In this document: in pieces, positions 24,001-30,780 of the stretch
Position numbering within the stretch: position 1 is the stretch's first letter
Layout: each line of letters opens with the position of its first letter
From: Raineyella sp964528755
GTDB lineage: Bacteria; Actinomycetota; Actinomycetes; Propionibacteriales; Propionibacteriaceae
DNA: 33,734 bases
Direction of reading: 5' to 3'
NCBI GenBank assembly: GCA_964528755.1
Contig: CAZGWN010000037.1
Coordinates: 1 to 33,734 of the forward strand
Notes under the pieces: generated by a model
Seen by the model: only the letters and a program-made list of their open reading frames with translations
Told to the model about the DNA's origin: nothing
Database searches by the model: none
Translations under genes and position numbers: made by a program

Positions 24001-24297
24001 ATCCCCGTGCACAGTCCGCTGGTGGTGGAGGTCATCGACACGGCCGCCGAGCTGAGCCTGGGCGGGGCGACGTACCACGTCGTGCACCCCGGCGGCCGGT
24101 CGTACGATCGACCGCCGGTCAATGCGAACGAGGCCGAGGCGCGGCGCGCCAGCAGGTTCGAACCGCGCGGGTTCACCGCGGGCCACGTCGACGTGGCCCG
24201 ACTGCGTGAGGTCGGCCGTCGGGCCGCGTCCGACGAGTACCCCCACGTGCTCGACCTGCGCCGGGTGCCTCCGGCATGTGCGACGATCAGCGGGTGA
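21004..24297 (+). CDS. Transglutaminase-like / DUF2126 putative amidoligase fusion protein
   Basis: 1097 residues. Residues 1-270 are a bacterial transglutaminase-like domain: beta-rich N-terminus (SIKVALEHWTCYDFAHPVSL), then a catalytic triad Cys183 (GSCRDSAWLLVSLLRQYG), His232 (DLHAWAEVYVPGAGWVG) and Asp248 (MDPTSG). From about 320 the DUF2126 region begins (VRLTMGGEPTFVALDD, HGGIVHRGQGKWYPGEPLPRW). It continues with EVNVQPTSTWAEQ, the Gly-rich TGTGGGNHITLGG and RAEFCIDKLYSPDSSRGRLGL. DUF2126 is classed in Pfam as a putative amidoligase related to glutamine-synthetase-like ligases; the reaction is unproven. Both halves look intact. ATG 21004 has GGGGAGG about 9 nt upstream. The stop overlaps the next gene (GTGA), so the two are very likely an operon. 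The alpha-E and circularly permuted ATP-grasp proteins that often accompany this family are not in the window. Confidence 0.9.
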   Translation: MSIKVALEHWTCYDFAHPVSLTPHVVRLRPAPHTRTPIEAYSLKVSPAEHFLNWQQDPFGNWMARLVFPEKVDRLEITVGLVADMMVINPFDFFIEEYAERFPFDYEPGLKADLAPYLRPVEGSDRVREWRLARAGLPPEGVATVTFLADLNTAVQHDVAYSVRMEPGVQTPDRTLEVAIGSCRDSAWLLVSLLRQYGLAARFVSGYLVQLAADEKALDGPSGPEHDFTDLHAWAEVYVPGAGWVGMDPTSGLFAGEGHIPLSATPHPSSAAPIEGASDPVDVDFRFRNEVRRIHEDPRTTKPYTDDQWRRIDEVGEQVDERLRAGDVRLTMGGEPTFVALDDATSPEWTTHADGPHKRRLADDLAERLRAVYAHGGIVHRGQGKWYPGEPLPRWGISLQWRTDGEALWGDPGLFADPWRDAADPDADGKARRIAREVTGLLGLPEGQLVEAWEDPLVALSTDLRRPKGPRSAAEPADIDDVTEMDRALAVPAGWVLPLTTDEEWTSPAWRFRRGRLVLTPGTSPVGLRLPLDAIAWRDPEWEGEPSYLEATGPVDPGIPPVRVVDPEGAATTALAFEARDGQVYVFLPPTQTLQAYAALLAVIERAVAAAGARVVLEGYGLPPDPRLTQIAVTPDPGVIEVNVQPTSTWAEQRELTFTLYEQARQARLSTQKFDLDGLHTGTGGGNHITLGGAQPVDSPLLRRPHLLVSLVTYWQRHPALSYLFSGRFIGPTSQAPRFDEGRPEAVYEMEIAVAEVRRMTAEAAERGETTRPWLIDRALRHLLTDLTGNTHRAEFCIDKLYSPDSSRGRLGLVELRGFEMPPHPQLALVQALLVRSLVAMFWDDPLTDGLIRWGTRLHEDFLLPYGASRDIERVVEDLQAYGIAFEQSWIDPFTEFRFPRIGVTRLAGGVGDDITVELRQAIEPWHVLGEEATAQGTSRYVDSSVERIQVALTGIDPGRHLVTCNGVPVPLAATPRAGEFYGGIRYRAWQPWSALHPSIPVHSPLVVEVIDTAAELSLGGATYHVVHPGGRSYDRPPVNANEAEARRASRFEPRGFTAGHVDVARLREVGRRAASDEYPHVLDLRRVPPACATISG

Positions 24298-25292
24298 AGG
24301 CCTATCGCTGTCGAGTCTGTGACAATCCGCTGTACTTCGAGAATTCGGTCTGCGTACGCTGCGGGACGAACCTGGGATATTCCCGAGCCGAACGGGCGAT
24401 CGTCCCGGTCGACCGGCAAGGACGGTACGTCGACGCGGCGGGTCTGGTGTGGCACGTGTGCCGCAACCTCAACCTGTCGGGATGCACCTGGCTGGCGCCG
24501 CTGGAGGGCGGGCAGTGCTTCAGTTGTTCGCTGACCCGCACCCGTCCCAATGACGCCGATCTGGAGGGGCTGGAGAACTTCCAGCTCGCCGAGCGGGCGA
24601 AGCGCCACCTGATCGCCGAACTCGACACGCTGGGCTTCCCGGTCGTCGGCAAGTCCCCGGAGGCCGGCGGCGATCCGGACGACGGGCTGTGTTTCGACCT
24701 GCTGTCCTCGACCAACGCCGACGTGACGATCGGGCATGCCGACGGCGTGATCACCATCGACCTGGCCGAGAGCGACCCGGTCTACCGGGAGAAGGTCCGC
24801 GACGCCCTGGACGAGCCCTACCGGACGATGCTGGGGCACTTCCGCCACGAGGTCGGGCACTACTACGAGTGGCAGCTGGTTCGCGGTGCGGAACGGATAG
24901 GCCGATCCCGCGAACTGTTCGGCGACGAAACGGCGTCGTATGCGGAGGCGCTGGAACGGCACTACGCGCAGGGCGCACCGAAGGACTGGCGTCGGTCCTA
25001 CCTGTCGACGTACGCCACCATGCACCCGTTCGAGGACTTCGCCGAGACCTGGGCGCACTACCTGCACATCTGCGACACCGTGGAGACGGCGAGCCAATAC
25101 GGGCTGACCACGGTCGGTTCGCTCGACAGCTTCCCGCACTTCCGCGACCTCGTGACGAAGGTGTGGGTGCCGCTGTCGACCGCGCTGAACATGATCAACC
25201 GCTCGATGGGGGCGGCCGACCTCTACCCCTTCGTCATACCCGCGCCGGTGCTGGACAAGCTGGACTTCGTCGCGTCTCTGCGCCCGGCGTAG
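24294..25292 (+). CDS. Putative zinc-ribbon HExxH metallopeptidase (COG4307 / Peptidase_Mx type)
   Basis: 332 residues, cytoplasmic (no signal peptide). The N-terminus carries a zinc ribbon, Cys6, Cys9, Cys20, Cys23 (CRVC and CVRC around PLYFENSV), and a second cysteine set at 56, 64, 75 and 78. The catalytic motif HEVGH is at 185-189 in LGHFRHEVGHYYEW, with a downstream FEDFAETWAHYLHI glutamate region typical of the family. GTG 24294 is chosen because it overlaps the preceding stop by 4 bp and begins the conserved KAYRCRVC sequence; ATG 24276, 18 bp upstream, is the alternative. Family members are repeatedly found with transglutaminase, alpha-E and amidoligase genes in predicted peptide-tagging clusters, so it probably trims or removes what the upstream enzyme makes. 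That role is inference. Confidence 0.9.
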   Translation: MKAYRCRVCDNPLYFENSVCVRCGTNLGYSRAERAIVPVDRQGRYVDAAGLVWHVCRNLNLSGCTWLAPLEGGQCFSCSLTRTRPNDADLEGLENFQLAERAKRHLIAELDTLGFPVVGKSPEAGGDPDDGLCFDLLSSTNADVTIGHADGVITIDLAESDPVYREKVRDALDEPYRTMLGHFRHEVGHYYEWQLVRGAERIGRSRELFGDETASYAEALERHYAQGAPKDWRRSYLSTYATMHPFEDFAETWAHYLHICDTVETASQYGLTTVGSLDSFPHFRDLVTKVWVPLSTALNMINRSMGAADLYPFVIPAPVLDKLDFVASLRPA

Positions 25293-25325
25293 CCTGCGTG
25301 TTGCCTGACGGAAAGCTGCGACCCC

Positions 25326-25331
25326 TACACT
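25326..25331 (+). promoter_or_regulatory. Candidate -10 (TACACT) of leaderless glgP
   Basis: TACACT lies 7 nt before ATG 25339 (spacer GGCGCCC), with no Shine-Dalgarno. The pattern matches the other leaderless-type starts in this window. Confidence 0.5.
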
Positions 25332-25338
25332 GGCGCCC

Positions 25339-27903
25339 ATGTCCGACCTTGTGCAGCACAGCTCAGGCGCCCCGACCCCGGCCGACGAGTCGCCCACGAC
25401 CGATCACCGCGTGTACGGACCGGCATTTCGGCCCACCCACCCGCTGGCCCTCGCGCCGGTGGGATCCCCGCCGCACTCGGTCGACGGGTTCGTCAAGAGC
25501 TTCCTCTACGAGCTCAACACCACCCAGGGCGTGACCCTGTCCCGGTCCAGCATCAACGACCAGTACCTCGCGCTGGCCACCACGGTGCGCAACTACCTGA
25601 TGGCCAGGTGGCTGGAGACCAGCCGCAAGACCCAGGAGGCCAGGGCCAAGACGGTCGGCTACCTGTCGGCGGAGTATCTGCTGGGCCGCCAGTTGGGCAA
25701 TGCCCTGATGGCCTCCGACCTCAACGAGATCGCGCTGAAGGGCCTCGCCGAGTGCGGGATCGACCTGCCCACTCTGCGCGCCCAGGAGGTCGAGCCGGGG
25801 CTCGGCAACGGCGGGCTGGGCCGGCTCGCGGCCTGCTTCATCGACTCGCTGGCCACGATGAACGTGCCGTGCATCGGCTACGGGATCCGCTACGAGTACG
25901 GCATCTTCCGACAGACCTTCGTCGACGGACAACAGGTCGAACTGCCCGACACCTGGCTGGCGCTCGGGTCGCCGTGGGAGTTCCCTCACCCGGAGGCGTC
26001 GGTCCGGGTCAACTTCGGCGGCCACACCGAACGTACGGTCGACGCCGACGGTCAGGAGCACACCACCTGGGTGCCCGCCTGGAACGTGCTGGGTGTGCCC
26101 TACAACTACATGGTGCCGGGCTATCTCAACGGCCGGGTCAACACGCTGCGGCTGTGGAGCGCGCAGGCGACCAAGGCCTTCGACCTGTCGATCTTCAACG
26201 CCGGCGAGTACGCCGAGGCAGTCCGGGCGCAGACCTTCGCGGAGAACATCTCCAAGGTGCTCTACCCGGAGGATTCCACCCCGCAGGGCAAGGAGCTGCG
26301 TCTCCAGCAGCAGTATTTCTTCGTCGCCTGCTCGTTGCGCGACTTCATTGACAACGAGCTGGAGGAGGGCTTCGACCTGCACCGGCTGGCCGACCGGATC
26401 ATCTTCCAACTCAACGACACCCATCCGGTGATCGCCGTCCCCGAACTCATGCGGATCCTGGTCGACGAGCGTGGATTCGACTGGGACGAGGCGTGGGAGG
26501 TCACCCGGCAGTGTTTTGCCTACACCTGTCACACCCTCCTGCCGGAGGCGCTCGAGGTGTGGTCCACCGAGCTGCTGGGCCGGCTGTTGCCCCGCCACCT
26601 GGAGATCATCTACGCCATCAACGAGCGTTTCCTGGCCGAGGTGCGGGACCGTTACCCGGGTGACGAGCTGCGCACCCAGCGGATGTCGATCATCACCGAG
26701 TACCCCGACCGTGGGGTCCGGATGGCCTATCTCGCCACCGTCGCATCAACGAAGGTCAACGGCGTCGCCGAACTGCACAGCCAGTTGCTCCGCGACAAGG
26801 TGCTGCCCGACTTCTCGGCGATGTGGCCGGACCGATTCACCAACGTGACCAACGGCGTCACCCCGCGGCGGTTCGTCCGGATGGCCAACCCGAAGCTGTC
26901 CGATCTCATCTCCGACGCCATCGGATCCGGATGGGTGACCGATCTGGAGCGGCTGTCGGAGCTGGAGACGTACGCCGTCGATGAGGACTTCCTCGCCCAC
27001 TTCCGGGAGGCGAAGGACTGGAACAAGCACCGGCTGACCACCCTGCTGCGCGCCCGGGACGGGATCGTCCTGCCGGACGGGCACCTGCTGGACGTCATGG
27101 TCAAGCGGCTGCACGAGTACAAGCGCCAGTCGCTGAAGCTGCTGCACGTGGTGTCGCTGTACGAGCAGGTCCTGTCGGGCCGGATCGGCGTCTCCGACCT
27201 GGCGCCCCGTACGGTCGTCTTCGGCGCGAAAGCGGCGCCGGGCTACCGGATGGCGAAGGACACCATCCACCTCATCAACAAGGTCGCCGAGGTGATCAAC
27301 GCGGACCCGCGGCTGGAGGGTCGGCTGAAGGTCGCCTTCCCGGCCAACTACAACGTGACCCTGGCCGAGAAGCTGATCCCGGCCGCGGACCTGTCCGAGC
27401 AGATCTCGCTCGCCGGGAAGGAGGCCTCGGGAACCGGGAACATGAAGTTCGCCCTCAACGGGGCGCTGACCATCGGCACCGACGACGGAGCCAATGTGGA
27501 GATCCGCCGCTTCGTCGGCGACGACAACTTCTTCCTGTTCGGGATGTTCGAGCCCGAGGCGGCGGCGCTGCGGGCGAGCGGCTACGACCCGGGGGCGTAC
27601 TACCAGGGCAACGAACTGCTCAAGGCGGCCATCGACCTGATCGGATCGGGCATCTTCAGCGGCGGGGACCGGGGGATGTTCGACTCGGTGACGATGTCGC
27701 TCACCCAGAGCGACCGGTTCATGGCGCTGGCCGACTTCCAGGCGTACATCGACGCACAGGCCCGCGTGGAGGAGAAGTACGCCGACCAGGACGCCTGGAC
27801 CCGATCCGCGGTGCTCAACGTCGCGCGCAGCGGGTACTTCAGCTCGGACCGGTCGATGCGGGACTACCTGCAGAGGATCTGGCACACGTCGCCGATGCTC
27901 TGA
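25339..27903 (+). CDS. glgP: Glycogen/alpha-glucan phosphorylase
   Basis: 854 residues; releases glucose-1-phosphate from alpha-1,4-glucans using phosphate and pyridoxal phosphate (family GT35). Motifs: YLSAEYLLGRQLGNAL, EPGLGNGGLGRLAACFIDS, GYGIRYEYGIFRQ, QLNDTHPVIAVPELMRIL, TNVTNGVTPRRF, VKRLHEYKRQSLKLL and FGAKAAPGYRMAKDTIHLIN. The PLP-binding Lys703 lies in ASGTGNMKFALNGAL, followed by TIGTDDGANVEI. The N-terminus has about 45 extra, probably disordered residues before the catalytic fold (compare about 815 residues in E. coli). ATG 25339 is set by the adjacent -10 box. It stands alone, ending before a strong bidirectional terminator; no other glycogen genes are in the window. Confidence 0.97.
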   Translation: MSDLVQHSSGAPTPADESPTTDHRVYGPAFRPTHPLALAPVGSPPHSVDGFVKSFLYELNTTQGVTLSRSSINDQYLALATTVRNYLMARWLETSRKTQEARAKTVGYLSAEYLLGRQLGNALMASDLNEIALKGLAECGIDLPTLRAQEVEPGLGNGGLGRLAACFIDSLATMNVPCIGYGIRYEYGIFRQTFVDGQQVELPDTWLALGSPWEFPHPEASVRVNFGGHTERTVDADGQEHTTWVPAWNVLGVPYNYMVPGYLNGRVNTLRLWSAQATKAFDLSIFNAGEYAEAVRAQTFAENISKVLYPEDSTPQGKELRLQQQYFFVACSLRDFIDNELEEGFDLHRLADRIIFQLNDTHPVIAVPELMRILVDERGFDWDEAWEVTRQCFAYTCHTLLPEALEVWSTELLGRLLPRHLEIIYAINERFLAEVRDRYPGDELRTQRMSIITEYPDRGVRMAYLATVASTKVNGVAELHSQLLRDKVLPDFSAMWPDRFTNVTNGVTPRRFVRMANPKLSDLISDAIGSGWVTDLERLSELETYAVDEDFLAHFREAKDWNKHRLTTLLRARDGIVLPDGHLLDVMVKRLHEYKRQSLKLLHVVSLYEQVLSGRIGVSDLAPRTVVFGAKAAPGYRMAKDTIHLINKVAEVINADPRLEGRLKVAFPANYNVTLAEKLIPAADLSEQISLAGKEASGTGNMKFALNGALTIGTDDGANVEIRRFVGDDNFFLFGMFEPEAAALRASGYDPGAYYQGNELLKAAIDLIGSGIFSGGDRGMFDSVTMSLTQSDRFMALADFQAYIDAQARVEEKYADQDAWTRSAVLNVARSGYFSSDRSMRDYLQRIWHTSPML

Positions 27904-27960
27904 GGGCGCCGCGGGACCGATCCGGCCACCCGGCGGCCGGCCGCCATCCGGAGGCCAGCC

Positions 27961-28018
27961 GCCACGCCCGGTATCAGACCCCACGAGTCGACGTGTGGCG
28001 GGTGATACCGGGCGTGGC
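27961..28018. terminator. Bidirectional hairpin terminator after glgP
   Basis: A perfect 16-bp inverted repeat, GCCACGCCCGGTATCA (27961-27976) and TGATACCGGGCGTGGC (28003-28018), with a 26-nt loop that can itself form a short CCAC/GTGG stem. It lies 57 bp past the glgP stop and just beyond the 3' end of the convergent M6 pseudogene, so it would stop transcripts from both sides. No T-tract. Confidence 0.75.
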
Positions 28019-28041
28019 CGCTGATGCTGCCCGGGCCCGCC

Positions 28042-29275
28042 CTACCGGACGAACTCCCAGCCCTCGGCGGACTCAGTCGGAGCCGCGCCGGCCACATGGC
28101 GGGTCGCCGTCCAGGTGTGTCGGTCGTAGCTCGCCTGATCAGTGCGGAAGTGGGCCGTCGAGGGTGGATGTCTCCGTTCCGGACGCCTCGGTCAGGCTCA
28201 GTGGCTCGGTTGGCTCCAGGCCGACGATGGCATCGCGCGCCGCGGTCCGGTTCCGCGGCAACGGACCGTCCGACCAGTTCTCGGCGTCGGGGTGGGCGTC
28301 GACGGGGGGCGTACGCCCCGTGCCGGGGTGCCGGGACCAACACGCCGTCCTCGAACAGGAAGTGTGCGACCTTGCCGGAGTTGGGGGTGCCCCGGCCGAA
28401 CTCGTACGGTGCGACCTTCAGCGCCACGTCGTAGCCGGCACAAGTGCGGTTCTCGGCGATGTAGCAATGCGGGTAGGTCTTGTTGACCACCCGGCCGTTC
28501 TCGACCACGGTGAAGCCGTCGAGGGTCCGGCCGGCCCACCCGCGATGTGACCAGACCGACCACCGGGGGCCGCCGGATTCCTGGCCGATCCCGGCGTGGA
28601 CCGCCTGGAAATGGTCGATACCCGTCGGGCTCGGCGACATCGTCGTCGTCGAAGTCGTTACGGTCCCACACGTCGAAGGAGTTGGGGTAGTCGCTGACCT
28701 CCTCCGGCGTCTTCCCGGCCGCAATCTTGCTGGTCCTACCAGACGTCCGCCGCATCCTGGAGCGTCTTGGTGGTGTCGCCGGCGTACGCGGACCCGCTCG
28801 TGGGCAGGGGAATCCAATCCGTCACGTCGCCGGATACGCCGCACCGCCCCGAGGAGACCTCCCGGGAGAAGTCGGGGATCCAGTAGGTCGGGTTGTTGTC
28901 CTCGGCCGGTTCCGGGATCGAGCTGTGCACCGGGCCGGAGGTGCCGTGGTCCATGAGGAAAGTGAGGGTGCGCGCCTCCTCGGTGCCGTACTCGACCCAC
29001 TTGCCGGGTGTCACCTGGACCGACCGGGACTTGCCTCGCTGGCGGACTTCGGCCTTGCCCGTGATGACCTTCTGCGCGACGTCACGCTTGGCCTGCCGGC
29101 GCTTCTCCTCGGTCCTGTTGGTCTGCTGGTGGGGGTTGGTCTTCCCGTCCGGTCCGGCCACGGCGGAGACGGCGGCCGGGGAGGCGAGCGGGAAGCTGGC
29201 GGCGGACAGGACGACGAGAGCACCGGCGACGATGACGCCGGTGCTCTCTTTCGCATGATCCCGCCCCCGCACCAC
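28042..29275 (-). pseudogene. Decayed immune-inhibitor-A (M6 family) secreted metallopeptidase
   Basis: Remnants of one secreted M6 peptidase are spread over three minus-strand frames in the correct order. Frame 1 (29275-28736): signal-peptide-like GVIVAGALVVLSAASFPLA, propeptide AKRDVAQKVITGKA, then HSSIPEPAEDNNPTYWIPDF and GVSGDVTDWIPLP. Frame 2 (about 28735-28620): IAAGKTPEEVSDYPNSFDVW, RNDFDDDDVAEPDGY. Frame 3 (about 28620-28310): IDHFQAVHAGIGQESGG, then CYIAENRTCAGYDVALKV and HFLFEDGVLV. Back in frame 1 (about 28310-28139): PVDAHPDAENWSDGPLPRNR, then a stop and a tail in frame 2 ending at 28042 (TWTATRHVAGAAPTES). One shift sits in a G6 run at 28304-28309. The segment that should hold HExxH is missing, as are about 25 residues before GVSGDV. 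Not explicable by one sequencing error. True original start uncertain. Confidence 0.85.
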
Positions 29276-29299
29276 CCCCGGGGGCCCGCCTCGGGAGGC

Positions 29300-29305
29300 T
29301 AGGCT
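29300..29305 (+). promoter_or_regulatory. Candidate -10 (TAGGCT) of the amidase gene
   Basis: TAGGCT lies 8 nt before ATG 29314 with no Shine-Dalgarno between, suggesting a leaderless or nearly leaderless transcript. Confidence 0.45.
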
Positions 29306-29313
29306 GTCGGGTC

Positions 29314-30702
29314 ATGGCGTCCGTTCATGAGGTGGGCCTGGTGGGGCTGCGGCGGTTGCTCGCCGCAGGGGAAGTGAGCGCCCTCGAGGTGGCCGATCAG
29401 TTCCTCGCCCGGATCGCCGAGCGTGACGGAGCGCTGCACGCCTTCCGCACCGTCTCGGCCGAGGCGGCCCGGTCCCGCGCCTCCGCCCTCGACGAGCGCC
29501 GCCGCCGGGAGCCCGGACCGGCCGCCGATCTGCGGCGTTTCCCGCTGTGGGGCCTGCCGTACGCAGAGAAGGATCTGATGGACCGCGCCGGGGCGGTGTC
29601 CTACGCCGGCTCGCGTGTCCGTCTCGGCGCGGCGCCCGCGGGCCGCACGGATCCGCTTCTTGGCGCGCTCGACGCCGGTGGGGCGGTCAGCCTGGGACGG
29701 ACCGATGTCCCCGAGTTCGGGCTGGCCTGCTACGGCCGCAACCTGTTGCCCGGTGGCGGCGCCCGCCACCCGCGCGACTCGCGGCTCGACCCGGGTGGCT
29801 CGTCCAGCGGTGCCGCGGTCGCCGTCGCCGCCGGGATGCTGCCGGCAGCCCTGGCCTCCGACGGCGGCGGATCGGCCCGCATCCCGGCGGCAGCCTGCGG
29901 CCTGGTCGCGGTGAAGCCGTCCCGCGGGCTGCTGCACCGCCGCGATCCGGGGCCCGGAGACCTCCTGGTGGCCGGTCCGTTGGCGCGGACGGTCGCCGAT
30001 GCGGCGCTGTTCCTCGATGCCCTGGTCGGGCCCGGCCGGTCGGACCGGAGCTATCTGGGGGCGCTGGAGGAAGCCACCGGTGCGATGCGCATCGGTTGGC
30101 ACACCTCGACCCCCTGGGCCGAACCGTACGAGATCGACATCGCCCCGGAGGCGTACGCCGCCCTCGACACGGCGTTGGCCCGCCTGCGTGGGATGGGACA
30201 CCAGGTGGTCCACGCCGACCCGCCCACCGAACCCGGCTACGCGGCCCACTTCCGCACGGTGTGGCAGGCCTTGCTGCGGCAGGTCGACCTGACCGAGGAG
30301 GAACTGGACGCCGTGGAACCGCTGACCGCCTGGCTTGCCCGGGCCGGGGCCCGCCTGACTCCCGAGCGGATTGCGGAGGCCCAGACCTGGCTGGCCGGTT
30401 ACGGTGCACGGCTACGGGCCCACCACGCGGCGTACGACGTGATGGTGACGCCGGCGCTGGCGATGACGCCCCGCCGCCGGGATTGGTACGAGCACGCCGA
30501 CCCCGAGGAGAATTTCGCCCAGCAGAGCTGCTACACGCCGTTCACCAGCCCGATCAACGTCGCGGGGTTGCCGGCGGTGGTGGTGCCGACCGGGACCTAC
30601 GGTGGCTGTTCCATGGGGGTCCAGCTCATCGGGCGGGTGGGCGGTGAAGCCCTGTTGCTTCGGCTGGCGTCGGATCTGGAGGCAGCACACACGGCGTCAT
30701 AG
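29314..30702 (+). CDS. Amidase-signature family hydrolase
   Basis: 462 residues. The Ser-cisSer-Lys triad is visible: Lys86 in LPYAEKDLMD, Ser163 in GGSSSGAAVAVAAG (161-174) and nucleophile Ser187 in SDGGGSARIPAAACGLVAVK. C-terminal blocks DVMVTPALAMTP and FTSPINVAGLPAVVVPTGTY complete the fold. Family members hydrolyse amides, including amino-acid amides and small carboxamides, or act as GatA in tRNA amidation. GatB/GatC are absent here, so a stand-alone amidase is more likely; the substrate cannot be read from sequence. No signal peptide, so cytoplasmic. ATG 29314 fits the promoter just upstream. Divergent from the M6 pseudogene, convergent with the membrane-protein gene. Confidence 0.92.
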   Translation: MASVHEVGLVGLRRLLAAGEVSALEVADQFLARIAERDGALHAFRTVSAEAARSRASALDERRRREPGPAADLRRFPLWGLPYAEKDLMDRAGAVSYAGSRVRLGAAPAGRTDPLLGALDAGGAVSLGRTDVPEFGLACYGRNLLPGGGARHPRDSRLDPGGSSSGAAVAVAAGMLPAALASDGGGSARIPAAACGLVAVKPSRGLLHRRDPGPGDLLVAGPLARTVADAALFLDALVGPGRSDRSYLGALEEATGAMRIGWHTSTPWAEPYEIDIAPEAYAALDTALARLRGMGHQVVHADPPTEPGYAAHFRTVWQALLRQVDLTEEELDAVEPLTAWLARAGARLTPERIAEAQTWLAGYGARLRAHHAAYDVMVTPALAMTPRRRDWYEHADPEENFAQQSCYTPFTSPINVAGLPAVVVPTGTYGGCSMGVQLIGRVGGEALLLRLASDLEAAHTAS

Positions 30703-30734
30703 TCCCGACCTTCGTCGTGAGCCGTACCGCCGGA

Positions 30735-30774
30735 CCGGTACGGGTCGAGGCTGCGCAGCTACGACCCGTACCGG
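30735..30774. terminator. Bidirectional hairpin terminator between amidase and membrane-protein genes
   Basis: Perfect 13-bp inverted repeat CCGGTACGGGTCG (30735-30747) / CGACCCGTACCGG (30762-30774) with a 14-nt loop containing the palindrome GCTGCGCAGC. A further CCGTACCG copy at 30722-30729 can pair with the left arm. It fills the 78-bp gap between two convergent stops. Confidence 0.75.
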
Positions 30775-30780
30775 ACGGGT

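Noticed and set aside
28304..28309. Sequencing error as the sole cause of the broken M6 gene
   Set aside because: One shift falls in a G6 run and could be an error, but at least three other frame changes and two internal deletions remain.
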